Part shown: positions 51,309 to 60,912 of the stretch, piece after piece | Numbering within the stretch: position 1 is the first letter of the stretch | How the letters are laid out: every line of letters starts with the position of its first letter | Assembly (NCBI RefSeq): GCF_051132615.1 | Contig: NZ_CP152375.1 | Coordinates: forward strand, 2,480,001-2,544,000 | Length of the DNA stretch: 64,000 nt | Source: G051132615 sp051132615 | Lineage (GTDB): Bacteria > Pseudomonadota > Gammaproteobacteria > Burkholderiales > Neisseriaceae | Direction of reading: 5' to 3' | Translations under genes and position numbers: made by a program | Notes under the pieces: generated by a model | The model's database searches: none | What the model was told of the DNA's origin: nothing | What the model saw: only the letters and a program-made list of their open reading frames with translations

Positions 51309-52692
51309 CGCAGTAAAGCGGCCATTATCTTTAATCTTAAGATTAACTTTATTTATTGGTGTGGCTAATGTACTTATTTTTTTGGTCTTTGGCTGGTTTA
51401 TTGAGCGTTCAGTAGAGCAGCACTTTGATGAACAAGATATCTTGGAGCTTAATCTGGTGATACAGTCTATTCAAAAAGTGTTTAATAGCCATTTGGTGAC
51501 AGATAATCAATATGATCCTATTCGTAAAGACTTAGATTCTATTCTGGATAATCATCGCAGTATTGCCATCAGAATTTTTCAGGCAAGTAAAATAATCTAT
51601 CAAAGTGATCAGGTAGTTGTGCCTGAAACATATCTACAGCAAGCAAACAATCATATACAGTTTTATACTTGGCAAGCACAAAATAAACAATATCATATTG
51701 CGCTCAAAGCAATGAATCAAAATAATTCTAGGATACCATACACCGTAATGGTGGTCATGGATAAAGAATTTCATTTGCATTATATTCATGAGTTCAGAAG
51801 ACACTTATGGGCTGTTATGCTGTCGTCCAGCTTGGTGATGATTTTGGTTTCATGTTTGCTGGTCTATCATGGTTTAACACCGCTGCGTCGAATTAATACA
51901 CAAATTCAGCGTATTGGTTCAGAGCAATTGCATTTGAGATTATCTGAAAATGTGCCAAGAGAACTTATAGGATTGGTTTCATCTTTTAATCATATGATTG
52001 AACGTATTGAAGATGTGTTTCAACGACAATCTAATTTTTCTGCCGATATTGCACATGAAATGCGTACCCCCATTACCAATTTAACGACACAAACGCAGAT
52101 TGCTCTAAGCCAAGCACGTTCTACCGAAGAATATAGAGAAATTTTGTATTCTAATTTAGAGGAGTATGGGCGTTTAGCCAAAATGATTAATGATATGCTG
52201 TTTTTGGCTCAAGCAGACAGTAAATTATTGATCCCAGAAAAAACAAAAATCAGCTTAAAAGCAGAGTTGGAAAACCTCTTTGATTATTTTGAGGCATGGG
52301 CAGAAGATAGAGATGTCACATTGACCTTACTGGGAGATGTTTCAACGATAGATGGAGACAGATTAATGATTCGTAGAGCATTAAGTAATCTGTTATCAAA
52401 TGCCATTCGTTATACACCAAAGGGGCAGAGCGTCACAGTAACATTAAGTGTGCAAGAACAAACCGTGTGTATTTGTGTCCAAAATTTAGGAAAAACCATC
52501 TCAAAAGAACATTTGTCCCATTTATTTGATCGGTTTTATAGAGTCGATCAATCAAGGCAAAGGAATGGGGAGGGTGCAGGAATTGGCTTAGCCATTGTTC
52601 AGTCCATTATCGAAGCTCATGAGGGGAGTATTTCGGTGACATCTACTAATGGATTGACTCAATTCATCATTTTTTTACCAAACTCAATTTAG
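51301..52692 (+). CDS. copS: Copper sensor histidine kinase, CopS/CusS family
   Basis: The 463-residue inner-membrane kinase (ATG at 51301 overlapping the copR end) has a first helix at about 11-31, a periplasmic domain, a second helix at about 174-196, a HAMP linker, the phospho-acceptor His in FSADIAHEMRTPITNL, and ATPase motifs NLLSNAIRYTP, FDRFYRVDQSR and GAGIGLAIVQSI. The periplasmic part has few Met/His, so how it senses copper is not visible. It is presumed to act on CopR. Confidence 0.92.
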   Translation: MNNAVKRPLSLILRLTLFIGVANVLIFLVFGWFIERSVEQHFDEQDILELNLVIQSIQKVFNSHLVTDNQYDPIRKDLDSILDNHRSIAIRIFQASKIIYQSDQVVVPETYLQQANNHIQFYTWQAQNKQYHIALKAMNQNNSRIPYTVMVVMDKEFHLHYIHEFRRHLWAVMLSSSLVMILVSCLLVYHGLTPLRRINTQIQRIGSEQLHLRLSENVPRELIGLVSSFNHMIERIEDVFQRQSNFSADIAHEMRTPITNLTTQTQIALSQARSTEEYREILYSNLEEYGRLAKMINDMLFLAQADSKLLIPEKTKISLKAELENLFDYFEAWAEDRDVTLTLLGDVSTIDGDRLMIRRALSNLLSNAIRYTPKGQSVTVTLSVQEQTVCICVQNLGKTISKEHLSHLFDRFYRVDQSRQRNGEGAGIGLAIVQSIIEAHEGSISVTSTNGLTQFIIFLPNSI

Positions 52693-52859
52693 CCCGTCAA
52701 TGACCTATCTTTTTTAGATAAATAAACAAGAATCATTTTTATTTTCAATGTGTTAATTTTTGCAATTTAGAGTAAATAAGCATCAAACTTAATCAAATTT
52801 TAATGATTATGCGTTATTCTTATGACCACAAATTAAAAAAATGAGTTTTGGAGAAAAAA

Positions 52860-54173
52860 ATGAAAGTTGTTTATTCTATTATCGGGGTTGTGACTACACT
52901 ATGGGTTATCTCAATTGCTTTATTGACCAATACGACATGGGATGTGTGGTTTTTGCGTAAGCAATTAATATTACTGACAGGGTTGATTGCTTTTACACTG
53001 ATGGCTTTTATTATGGTTTTATCCATTCGACCAAAATGGCTTGAAAAACATATGGCTGGGTTGGATAAAATGTATTTAATCCATAAATGGGCAGGTATTT
53101 GGGCCATTATTACAGGAGCCTTGCATTATTTAATGGAGTTAGCAGGCCCTTTATTAGCAGAGTTTTTTGTTAGAGGTGCCAAAGGCCCTAAAGTAGAAAA
53201 TTTCTTGTCACCTTTTAGGGGCATTTCCAAAGATCTGGGTGAGTGGGTTATGTGGTTCTTACTTGTGGCTTTGGTGATTACCTTGTGGCATAAATTTTCT
53301 TACACCATTTGGCGTTATACGCATAAATTGATGCCTGTGGTGTTTGTTATTTTAGCATTTCATGCAGTTGTCTTGTCTCCAGTAGAGTATTGGACACAAC
53401 CAATAGGTTGGCTGGTTGCTGTTTGTAGTTTCATTGGTGTTTGGTGCGCAGTGGTTGCTTTATTTGGTTTGATTGGTAAAAGTAGAACTTACAAAGCCAC
53501 TGTGCAAGAGGTGGATCAATTAAATTCAGGTGTAATTAATGTTACTTGTCAGTTACAGGGTAATTGGCAACATAAAGCAGGACAGTATGCGTTTTTACAA
53601 AGCAGTAAATTAGAAGGTGCACACCCTTTTACCATTTCTTCAGCAGACAGTAAAAATAATACTGTGCGTTTCAGTATTAAAGCATTGGGAGACTACACCA
53701 ATTATTTACAAACTCATCTCAAAGCAGGAGATTTAGTGACGATTGAAGGGCCTTATGGTTGTTTTGATTTTCGTGAGGCTTTAAGTAAGAATAAACGACA
53801 AATATGGATAGCTGGCGGAATAGGCGTGACCCCATTTATTGCTTGGCTTGAATCATTAAAAACACAACCATTAAAAGAGGATGAGTTTGTTGAGCTATAC
53901 TATTGTGTTCGTAATGAACAAGAAGGCAGCTTTGCTCAATATCTGACACAATTGGCTTCTGAAGTTGCACAGGTAAGCTTACATATTCACTATAGTGATC
54001 AGAGTGGTTATTTAAATGCGGATGCATTAAATTTACACAAAGATACGCAAGGTGTTTATCCAAATATCTGGTTTTGTGGGCCAATGAATTTTTCGGCTTC
54101 ATTGAAAAAAGGATTGGAAGAAAAAGAAGTGCCATTAAAACAGTTTCATCAAGAGGCATTTCAAATGCGTTAA
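52860..54173 (+). CDS. Ferric-reductase-like transmembrane flavocytochrome
   Basis: The 437-residue protein has six hydrophobic helices with His residues suited to bind two hemes (LIHKWAGIWAIITGALHYLM and VFVILAFHAVVLSP), then an FAD domain (HPFTISSADS) and an NAD(P) domain (WIAGGIGVTPFIAWLE). It belongs to the ferric reductase/NADPH oxidase superfamily. The ATG at 52860 follows TTGGAGAA. Its place behind copRS hints at copper-linked or metal-reduction roles, possibly recycling Cu or Fe. Its exact electron acceptor is unknown. Confidence 0.88.
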   Translation: MKVVYSIIGVVTTLWVISIALLTNTTWDVWFLRKQLILLTGLIAFTLMAFIMVLSIRPKWLEKHMAGLDKMYLIHKWAGIWAIITGALHYLMELAGPLLAEFFVRGAKGPKVENFLSPFRGISKDLGEWVMWFLLVALVITLWHKFSYTIWRYTHKLMPVVFVILAFHAVVLSPVEYWTQPIGWLVAVCSFIGVWCAVVALFGLIGKSRTYKATVQEVDQLNSGVINVTCQLQGNWQHKAGQYAFLQSSKLEGAHPFTISSADSKNNTVRFSIKALGDYTNYLQTHLKAGDLVTIEGPYGCFDFREALSKNKRQIWIAGGIGVTPFIAWLESLKTQPLKEDEFVELYYCVRNEQEGSFAQYLTQLASEVAQVSLHIHYSDQSGYLNADALNLHKDTQGVYPNIWFCGPMNFSASLKKGLEEKEVPLKQFHQEAFQMR

Positions 54174-54272
54174 AACAGTAATAGTAGGTATCTAATACAC
54201 GAGGTAACTCAAAAAGCCAACGAGCAAGAAGAAATTAGTTGAAGATTGGTTTATAAGATCATTATTTCGTAT

Positions 54273-54307
54273 AAAAAAGGCAGAGCATAATGGCTCTGCC
54301 TTTTTTT
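54273..54307 (+). terminator. Terminator after flavocytochrome gene
   Basis: A 14-bp stem (54273-54286 with 54293-54306, including A-T flanks) with a 6-base loop. The rest of the 410-bp gap up to 54584 holds no gene I can support. Confidence 0.92.
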
Positions 54308-54584
54308 ACTGATTGTGGAGAACTAGAATACTGTTATGTTAATACGTCGTCCATATTTGATAATATTTCACTCATTTTAAAATTTTAAATGCTAGGGGGC
54401 ATGATGATTGGTTTTTTAAGTTTAACCAAATTTGAGTAGTTTTCAGCCTATTGTAAATAGAAAAGAAAAAACAGTATAAGTACTCAATTTAAACTGCTTG
54501 AATAATGGTATATGTAATTTGTACTGGCTTAAATTTAATTGGTCAATTATGATCTTAATGTAAACTTAAAATGAAAGCTGAAGT

Positions 54585-55034
54585 ATGAAAACTTTATTGT
54601 ATGTATTTGTTGGATTTTTGGCATTAACTACGAAAAGCGTGTTTGCATATAATGGCAAAATAATCACATTACCGGACTCGAGAGTCGCTGTTGTTGCCAG
54701 TGGTGATCTAGAAGGTGCATCCGTTGGTAGCTACTCATTAGCAATTTATACTAATAGTGATTTGATTGATTTTGTAGTAGGCGCTATATTTCCGCGAGAT
54801 GGCTCAATTTTTATGGATAATGGAGAGCCTAGAGTTGAATTTGCTGATATGAATGGTGATGGAAAAGAAGAGATTGTTATTACAAAGTTGACAGCTGGTT
54901 CTGGGGCGTATCTTGAGGTGGATATTCTATCAATTGAAGATAAAAGTATAAAATTATTGGCAAGAGAAACAGGTGAAGATAAAACTGCGATTTTAAAAAT
55001 ACTAGAAAAAAAACTAAAAAATAAAGATCACTAA
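54585..55034 (+). CDS. PliI-like periplasmic lysozyme inhibitor
   Basis: The 149-residue protein has a signal peptide (MKTLLYVFVGFLALTTKSVFA, cleaved near 22) and the pattern RVAVVASGDLEGASVGSYSL, IFPRDGSIF, then EFADMNGDGKEEIVITKLTAGSGAYLEVD. This matches PliI, inhibitor of invertebrate-type lysozyme, as I recall it; the SGAYL segment is the inhibitory loop region. FG-GAP-like calcium motifs are another reading of DMNGDGKEE. Together with ecotin it suggests a host-facing envelope. A terminator follows. Confidence 0.72.
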   Translation: MKTLLYVFVGFLALTTKSVFAYNGKIITLPDSRVAVVASGDLEGASVGSYSLAIYTNSDLIDFVVGAIFPRDGSIFMDNGEPRVEFADMNGDGKEEIVITKLTAGSGAYLEVDILSIEDKSIKLLARETGEDKTAILKILEKKLKNKDH

Positions 55035-55064
55035 TTGGGAGTGTTCATCTGTTGTAACTAAATC

Positions 55065-55093
55065 AAAGCCTGTGTGATGGCACCGGCTTTTTA
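55065..55093 (+). terminator. Terminator after the PliI-like gene
   Basis: Stem AAAGCC/GGCTTT (55065-55070 with 55085-55090), with an inner GTG/CAC pair, and a T-run. The following 400 bases up to 55503 hold only a short remnant frame (about 55216-55340, hydrophobic end) and no supported gene. Confidence 0.7.
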
Positions 55094-55503
55094 CTTTGCT
55101 TAAGGTGTTTTACGAATTTCGGCCAAATCCAGCAATATCATATTAATTCCCAATTTACTTTTTATTTTCCATATGAGCTATATACAGTATCTCTTTTATT
55201 TTTATGATAAAATCTAAAGCGTAAGAGTCGTTCACTGGATGGTGTGATTGTTACTAATAAACAATCATTTCCCCATATTGCTGCGGTTTCACTAAACCAA
55301 CTATTTTCTATGGTTTTGTTGATAATTGCTTATCGGTAATTGGCACTTTCTTTCTATATTAATTACTGGTGCTTATTTTGGATCGGTTTTAATAGATTGA
55401 GGATAGCTTCGAATACAAATTTTTTATAAGAGTTTTGATAAATCAATGTGTTATGTTTTGTTAATGGATTTCTTTAGCAGACATTAGATGAGAGTTATTT
55501 TTT

Positions 55504-56244
55504 ATGCAAGAAGATGCCTTTAGTGTATGGCTGCAAAAAGAGCCCTTAGGGCAATATCTTTTAGCAAAAGAACAAGCTTTTTATGATCAGGTTTGTAGTG
55601 ATATATTTGGTCTTTATGCCTTACAGGCGGGACTGCCAAGTATCCCATTTTTACAAAATAGTCGCATAGGTACACAAATAAAAATGGGCTCTTCGGGGGG
55701 GAATTTACAGGCACATGCAGATGCGTTACCACTGGATTGGCGTAGTGTTGATTTGGTGCTTTTACCTCATACGTTAGAGTTGAGCAATCATCCGCATAAA
55801 ACGTTAAATGAAGTCAGAAGAGTGTTGGTGCCTGATGGTAAAGTCATCATTACAGGTTTTAACCCTGCTTCTTTGTGGGGCTATAAAAAACAATTACATC
55901 CTAATTTGCCATACCGTAAACAAATGGTGGGTATTTGGCGATTAAAAGATTGGTTGAAGCTACTGGATTTTGAAATTATTTCTGGGCAGTTTATGGCCTA
56001 TGCACCACCATTTAATCATACCCAACGTTTACAAAAGTGTCAGTTTTTAGAAGACGCAGGAAATCGTTGGTGGCCACATTTGGCAGCAGTTTATGCCATA
56101 GTGGCTGTTAAACGAGTGTATAATGTGACGCCACTTGTGCCAGAATGGAAAAGTGAAAAACTGAAACTAAGCCCTATATTGGGCAATAGCCAGCCAGAAA
56201 ATAAAACGCTGGTTGATAAAAAAGACTCTTCACAATTAAATTAA
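55504..56244 (+). CDS. SAM-dependent methyltransferase, class I
   Basis: The 246-residue protein has a class I methyltransferase fold. The SAM site is atypical: DALPLDWRSVDLVLLPHTLE corresponds to motifs II-III, and HPHKTLNEVRRVLVPDGKVIITGFNP is the methyltransferase 11 motif. The G-X-G loop (MGSSGGNLQAHADALP) is degenerate. It belongs to the group always found beside rnhA and dnaQ in beta-proteobacteria; its substrate is unknown. rnhA starts 4 bases later. Confidence 0.85.
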   Translation: MQEDAFSVWLQKEPLGQYLLAKEQAFYDQVCSDIFGLYALQAGLPSIPFLQNSRIGTQIKMGSSGGNLQAHADALPLDWRSVDLVLLPHTLELSNHPHKTLNEVRRVLVPDGKVIITGFNPASLWGYKKQLHPNLPYRKQMVGIWRLKDWLKLLDFEIISGQFMAYAPPFNHTQRLQKCQFLEDAGNRWWPHLAAVYAIVAVKRVYNVTPLVPEWKSEKLKLSPILGNSQPENKTLVDKKDSSQLN

Positions 56245-56248
56245 AAAT

Positions 56249-56698
56249 ATGTCAAATACAGAAGATGTGGTCACACTTTATACCGATGGTGCCTGTAAAG
56301 GAAATCCTGGAATAGGTGGTTGGGGTGCTTTACTCGTATATAAAGGGCATGAAAAACCACTTTACGGTGGTGAACCAGAAACAACCAATAACCGTATGGA
56401 ATTGATGGCCGTATTACAAGGCCTAACTACTTTAAAGCGTCCTTGTACGGTAGAAGTTTATACAGATTCAAAATATGTCCAGCAAGGTATTACTACATGG
56501 ATACATGATTGGAAAAAACGAGGTTGGAAAACAGCCAATAAACAGCCCGTAAAAAATGCTGATTTATGGCTGGCATTAGATGAAGCCTGTCAAGCCCATC
56601 AAATCAGTTGGCATTGGGTAAAAGGACATGCTGGACATGCTGGTAATGAGCGGGCAGATCAGTTAGCCAATATGGGCGTAGCATCATTACAGGCGTAA
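56249..56698 (+). CDS. rnhA: Ribonuclease HI
   Basis: RNase HI removes RNA from RNA-DNA hybrids. The catalytic residues appear as Asp in YTDGACKGNPG, Glu in NNRMELMAVLQGL, Asp in VYTDSKYV and Asp in NERADQLAN, with His in VKGHAGHAGN. The 149-residue length is normal. It is part of a co-directional methyltransferase-rnhA-dnaQ-ispD-ispF run. Confidence 0.97.
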   Translation: MSNTEDVVTLYTDGACKGNPGIGGWGALLVYKGHEKPLYGGEPETTNNRMELMAVLQGLTTLKRPCTVEVYTDSKYVQQGITTWIHDWKKRGWKTANKQPVKNADLWLALDEACQAHQISWHWVKGHAGHAGNERADQLANMGVASLQA

Positions 56699-56720
56699 AT
56701 TAATATAGGTAAAAGTTTTT

Positions 56721-57440
56721 ATGAGACAGATTATTTTAGATACAGAAACAACAGGTTTAAGTCCAAAAGAAGGGCATCGTATTATTGAATTTGCTGGTTT
56801 AGAAATGATAGACCGAAAACTGACAGGCAATTTTTTACACTTATATATTCACCCAGAGCGCGATATTGATCCTGAGGCTGAGCGGGTACATGGTATTTCT
56901 TTGCAAAGCTTAGAGGGAAAACCTGTTTTTAAGCAAGTAGCAACACAATTAGCGGACTTTTTGCGCGATGCAGAACTGATTATCCACAATGCACCATTTG
57001 ATGTAGGGTTTTTAGATCATGAGTTTTCATTGGTTGGCGGGCCTGATATGAATCAATTGTGTTCAGGTGTGACGGATACCTTGAAAATGGCAAGAGAAAT
57101 GTATCCAGGTAAAAAAGCCAGTTTGGATGTTCTTTGTGATCGTTTTGAAATTGATCGGTCCAACCGTACATTGCATGGTGCTTTAATTGACTGTGAATTG
57201 TTATCAGAAGTCTATTTAGCTATGACCAGAGGTCAGCATTCTTTAGATATGGAGAGTGTTTCTACAGACAATCATCAAGATGGATCTTTAGTCAAAATAG
57301 CCAGACCAGAACATTTGGTCATACTTAAAGCAACTGAAGAAGAGTTACAAGCACATCAAGCTTATTTGGAAAAACTTGATAAAGCCGCAGGAGAGCCTTG
57401 TCTTTATCGACAACAAGAAGAGGCGACAGGACATGCCTAA
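56721..57440 (+). CDS. dnaQ: DNA polymerase III epsilon subunit, proofreading exonuclease
   Basis: DnaQ gives 3'-5' proofreading to the replicase. ExoI motif ILDTETTGLSP holds the first Asp/Glu pair (residues 6-9). ExoII is IIHNAPFDVGFLDHE and ExoIII is LHGALIDCELLSEVY with His and Asp. The 239-residue length includes a C-terminal tail for alpha-subunit binding. It overlaps ispD by 8 bases. Confidence 0.97.
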   Translation: MRQIILDTETTGLSPKEGHRIIEFAGLEMIDRKLTGNFLHLYIHPERDIDPEAERVHGISLQSLEGKPVFKQVATQLADFLRDAELIIHNAPFDVGFLDHEFSLVGGPDMNQLCSGVTDTLKMAREMYPGKKASLDVLCDRFEIDRSNRTLHGALIDCELLSEVYLAMTRGQHSLDMESVSTDNHQDGSLVKIARPEHLVILKATEEELQAHQAYLEKLDKAAGEPCLYRQQEEATGHA

Positions 57441-58131
57441 AATAATCGCTTTGGTGCCTGCTGCGGGTGTAGGCAGTCGCTTTGGCGCACAAGCTCCCAA
57501 ACAGTATGTGTCTGTATTAGGGCAGCCTGTTTTGTTTCATACATTAAATGTGTTGAACCAGAGTGCTAAAATTGATCAGTTGGCTGTTGTGTTGGCACCA
57601 GAAGATGAATACTTTGATCAATTCCAATGGCCTTTTTTTAAAATGTTAAAAATTAGAGCGGGTGGAGAAAGTAGAGCACAAACTGTTATTAATGGTATAA
57701 CAGTTTTACTCAATCAAGGGTTAATGCAACCTGATGATTGGGTTCTTGTACATGATGCAGCAAGGTGTTGTTTAAATCTACCTTTACTCAATCAATTTAT
57801 TGATACCATAAAGGAGCATTCTGTCGGTGGTTTGTTGGCTTTACCTGTTGCAGATACATTAAAACAAGCAGATCAAGAACAACATGTGCAGCAAACCATT
57901 TCCCGTAATGGTTTGTGGCAGGCACAAACACCACAAATGTTTCGGGCTGAGCTATTACTAGAAGCTTTAACTGAAGCTGATTTGAATACGGTAACTGATG
58001 AGGCCTCTGCAATTGAGCAAATGGGATTATCCGCCTTGCTGGTAGAGGGGATGCTTAGTAATTTTAAATTAACTTTCTCTCATGATCTACCTTTGGTTGA
58101 GGCTATTTTAACTGCCCGTAAAAAAGGATAA
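57433..58131 (+). CDS. ispD: 2-C-methyl-D-erythritol 4-phosphate cytidylyltransferase
   Basis: IspD adds CMP to MEP in isoprenoid synthesis. The CTP-binding N-terminus is ALVPAAGVGSRFGAQAPKQY (residues 5-24), with VHDAARCCL and TDEASAIEQMG further on. The start at ATG 57433 overlaps the dnaQ end. The 232-residue length is normal. ispF follows after 3 bases, a common pair. Confidence 0.97.
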   Translation: MPKIIALVPAAGVGSRFGAQAPKQYVSVLGQPVLFHTLNVLNQSAKIDQLAVVLAPEDEYFDQFQWPFFKMLKIRAGGESRAQTVINGITVLLNQGLMQPDDWVLVHDAARCCLNLPLLNQFIDTIKEHSVGGLLALPVADTLKQADQEQHVQQTISRNGLWQAQTPQMFRAELLLEALTEADLNTVTDEASAIEQMGLSALLVEGMLSNFKLTFSHDLPLVEAILTARKKG

Positions 58132-58134
58132 AGA

Positions 58135-58611
58135 ATGAATATCAGAGTTGGACAAGGTTACGATGTACATCAATTGGTTGAAAATAGGCCTTTAATTATA
58201 GGTGGTGTACAAATAGATTTTCATAAAGGTTTATTGGGACATTCTGACGCAGATGTTTTGTTGCATGCAATAACAGATGCTTTATTGGGTGCAATGGGAT
58301 TGGGTGATATTGGTCAGCATTTTCCTGATACAGCAGAAGAGTTTCATGGTGCCAACAGCCGAGTTTTGTTAAAAGCTGCTTACCAGAAAGTGCAAAAAAT
58401 GGGCTGGGGTATCATCAATATTGATTCAACGGTGATTGCTCAAGCACCAAAATTAAGGCCGCATATTTTGGCTATGAGACAAATTATTGCAGATGATTTG
58501 GCGATTGAAGTCGACTGTGTAAATATCAAAGCCAAAACCAATGAAAAATTAGGTTACTTAGGTCGCCAAGAAGGGATAGAAGCACAAGCTGTTGTCTTAC
58601 TAGCCAAATAA
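58135..58611 (+). CDS. ispF: 2-C-methyl-D-erythritol 2,4-cyclodiphosphate synthase
   Basis: IspF forms the cyclodiphosphate in the MEP pathway as a zinc-dependent trimer. The metal ligands appear in GYDVHQL and in GHSDADVLLHAI, followed by GDIGQHFPDT and the C-terminal IKAKTNEKLG. At 158 residues it is complete. It is coupled to ispD. Confidence 0.98.
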   Translation: MNIRVGQGYDVHQLVENRPLIIGGVQIDFHKGLLGHSDADVLLHAITDALLGAMGLGDIGQHFPDTAEEFHGANSRVLLKAAYQKVQKMGWGIINIDSTVIAQAPKLRPHILAMRQIIADDLAIEVDCVNIKAKTNEKLGYLGRQEGIEAQAVVLLAK

Positions 58612-58623
58612 ATGTTTTCTTTT

Positions 58624-59517
58624 TTAGTCTTGATGTGGCAGTAACAAACTTTGAGTCAACTCAATAAAAGATAAAGCGGATCGAGATAAGTAACCCGTAT
58701 TTTGCCAGAATAATGCCAACTCCCAATTAATCACAGGTGAGTTCATTGGGCACCAGTGAAATTGTGTTTGATCCAGTTTTTTACATAAAATTTTGGGCAG
58801 TAATGCAATACCCAGTTTAGCTTGTACCATGGCAACAATAAAATCCCATTGACTGGATTTTCCTGCAATATTAGGTTCAAAACCAGCTGTTTTTGCTGCA
58901 AGGATAATACGCTTAGCTAGAGCAAAATCATCATGGTATAGAATAAAAGGCTCATTTTGTAATTCTTCAATAGTGACTTCCTTTTTATTTCGCCAGTAAC
59001 TATCGGCTGTTGCCAATAAACAAAGTTCAGAACAAGCAAATTTTAAATACTTAAAAGTAGATGTTTCGGTAGGCAATACGGTGACACCCACCTCTATTTT
59101 CCCAGCTCGCGCCAGCTCTTCCAAAGTTCTTGCGCCAGCCTCTATAATAGTCAGCTTGATATTGGGCCATTTTTGACGGTATTGCTGTAAAATAGGGGCA
59201 AAATAAGTAGAACCGACCATAGGTGGTAAGCCGATGGATAATTCACCATAAGCCAGTTTGTCTAAGTCAGATAAAGCGATTTTTAGTTGTTGTTGTGCCG
59301 CTAAAACTGTTTGACCATGCTCAAAAACAACTTTACCCGCATCTGTTAGGGTGAATACCTTACCTTTTCTGACCAAAAGTGTGACACCCAATTCTTCTTC
59401 AAGATGTTTTATCATCTTACTGACCGTTGATTGTGTCACAAATAATTGTTCTGCAGAGCGAGTAAAGCTGTTTTGTTTAACGACTTCAATGAAGTAGCGT
59501 AGTGCTTTGATTTCCAT
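58624..59517 (-). CDS. LysR-family regulator, CidR-like
   Basis: The 297-residue protein has the LysR DNA-binding helix-turn-helix (FIEVVKQNSFTRSAEQLFVTQ, SKMIKHLEEELGVTLLVRKG as key pieces) and a periplasmic-binding-like effector domain. It is divergent from the LrgA/LrgB pair, the arrangement of CidR-type regulators of holin-like operons. The effector, often acetate or pyruvate related, is unknown here. It is convergent with ispF after 12 bases. Confidence 0.92.
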   Translation of the reverse strand: MEIKALRYFIEVVKQNSFTRSAEQLFVTQSTVSKMIKHLEEELGVTLLVRKGKVFTLTDAGKVVFEHGQTVLAAQQQLKIALSDLDKLAYGELSIGLPPMVGSTYFAPILQQYRQKWPNIKLTIIEAGARTLEELARAGKIEVGVTVLPTETSTFKYLKFACSELCLLATADSYWRNKKEVTIEELQNEPFILYHDDFALAKRIILAAKTAGFEPNIAGKSSQWDFIVAMVQAKLGIALLPKILCKKLDQTQFHWCPMNSPVINWELALFWQNTGYLSRSALSFIELTQSLLLPHQD

Positions 59518-59639
59518 TTTTATAATCTAAGTATTCAAATTTGGAATAGTAAGTATAATTTTAATTCATTTTTTCTATTGAGGGAAACTGATTATACTTA
59601 AAGTAAATAACATACTTTAAAAATAGACATAATTAGGCT

Positions 59640-60083
59640 ATGAAACAAATCAATCAAACTCCAAAATCCAATTTCTCGACATTTAATAAAAACGTATTGG
59701 TCATTGCTTATCAGGTAATAGTGATTACATTGGTTTGGCTGGTGGCTAATTGGTTATCCAATCAGTTTTTACCCATGATTCCTGCCGGTATTTTGGGCAT
59801 GATTTTATTATTATTCGGGTTTTTATTTTGTCGATTACCTATTCGCTGGTTTAGTTTAGGCGCATATTGGTTACTTTCAGAGTTACTGTTATTTTTTATT
59901 CCCGCCGTTATTTCAGTGGTTAAGTATAAACAGCTATTTTTTCAGCAAGGGGTGGCCATTGGGGCTGTTATTTTACTGTCTACTTTGTTGGTTATGGCAG
60001 TTACTGCTGTTGTTGTTGATTTATGTTATCGCTTTGAAATTAAGGCTCGTCATAAGTACTGGAAAAAAATATGGGTGCGTTAA
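59640..60083 (+). CDS. LrgA/CidA-family holin-like membrane protein
   Basis: The 147-residue protein has four hydrophobic helices with the family pattern NQFLPMIPAGILGMILLLFGF and LLFFIPAVISVVKY. LrgA/CidA proteins influence murein hydrolase activity and, with LrgB, pyruvate or metabolite export. The N-terminal 20 residues are polar and cytoplasmic. Its end overlaps the LrgB-type gene by 13 bases. Confidence 0.9.
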   Translation: MKQINQTPKSNFSTFNKNVLVIAYQVIVITLVWLVANWLSNQFLPMIPAGILGMILLLFGFLFCRLPIRWFSLGAYWLLSELLLFFIPAVISVVKYKQLFFQQGVAIGAVILLSTLLVMAVTAVVVDLCYRFEIKARHKYWKKIWVR

Positions 60084-60766
60084 GCGAATTAATTTCATTA
60101 GGTTGGTTTCTCCTGACTATTGTGTTATATGTATTGATGAAAAGTTTATACAAAAAACAACGTAAGTGGTGGTTAATGCCAATGGTTTCGGTACCCACAC
60201 TATTAATTACTTGCCTTTTGCTGACACAAGAAGCTTTTAATCGCTATTATGCAGATACTCGTTGGTTAGTCTGGATGTTAGGCCCTGCAACTGTTGCTTT
60301 TGCTGTTCCTATATATGAACAACGAAAAATAATCTATCGTTATTGGATGACTTTATCCATTGGGGTTATTGTTGGTGCTATTGTAGCGGTGCTTAGTTCC
60401 GTCTTTTTGGCTCGCTTATTTGGGTTGCCAACCGAAATACAAGCAAGTTTAGCTCCACGTTCAGTCAGTACTCCCTTTGCCATTTTAGTGGCACCTAAAT
60501 TGGGTGGTAGTGCCGATTTAGCCGCTATATTTGTGGTGTTAACGGGGGTACTGGGGATGTTTTTAGGGCAAGTCATGTTAGTGTTATTGCCTGTGCGTAG
60601 TCGTTTGGCTAAAGGTGCGCTTTATGGTGCGTCTGCACATGGTTGTGGCACAGCAAGAGCAATGGAACTTGGCAATGAAATAGGGGTTATTGCCAGTTTA
60701 GTAATGATGATTAGCGGTGTTGTGACTGTATTTGCTTATCCATTAATTAAATACTTGATACAATAG
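60071..60766 (+). CDS. LrgB/CidB-family membrane protein
   Basis: The 231-residue protein has about seven helices and the family signature AGPATVAFAVP-like (LGPATVAFAVPIYEQ), APRSVSTPFAIL, and GASAHGCGTARAMELG near 195. It works with the LrgA-type partner encoded just upstream. Pyruvate transport has been shown for some homologs; this one's substrate is not evident. Confidence 0.92.
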   Translation: MGALSELISLGWFLLTIVLYVLMKSLYKKQRKWWLMPMVSVPTLLITCLLLTQEAFNRYYADTRWLVWMLGPATVAFAVPIYEQRKIIYRYWMTLSIGVIVGAIVAVLSSVFLARLFGLPTEIQASLAPRSVSTPFAILVAPKLGGSADLAAIFVVLTGVLGMFLGQVMLVLLPVRSRLAKGALYGASAHGCGTARAMELGNEIGVIASLVMMISGVVTVFAYPLIKYLIQ

Positions 60767-60862
60767 ATTTTTATTAACTTGTATGTGAAAAATTTTGCTT
60801 GGTGAAAGCCAGATATACTTCGAAGTAATTAATATTGAGCGATAAAAAAGCCTATAGAACTT

Positions 60863-60904
60863 AAATATAAGTTGAAACTCATTTATTAGTTTCAACTTAT
60901 ATTT
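60863..60904. terminator. Bidirectional terminator between lrgB-like gene and purC
   Basis: A perfect 17-bp stem (60863-60879 with 60888-60904) and an 8-base loop. It lies just past the purC stop on the minus strand. Confidence 0.9.
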
Positions 60905-60912
60905 ATATAGGT

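Noticed and set aside
55216..55340. Remnant frame as a transposase or transporter piece
   Set aside because: About 40 codons with no recognisable motif and stops on both sides; not enough to call.
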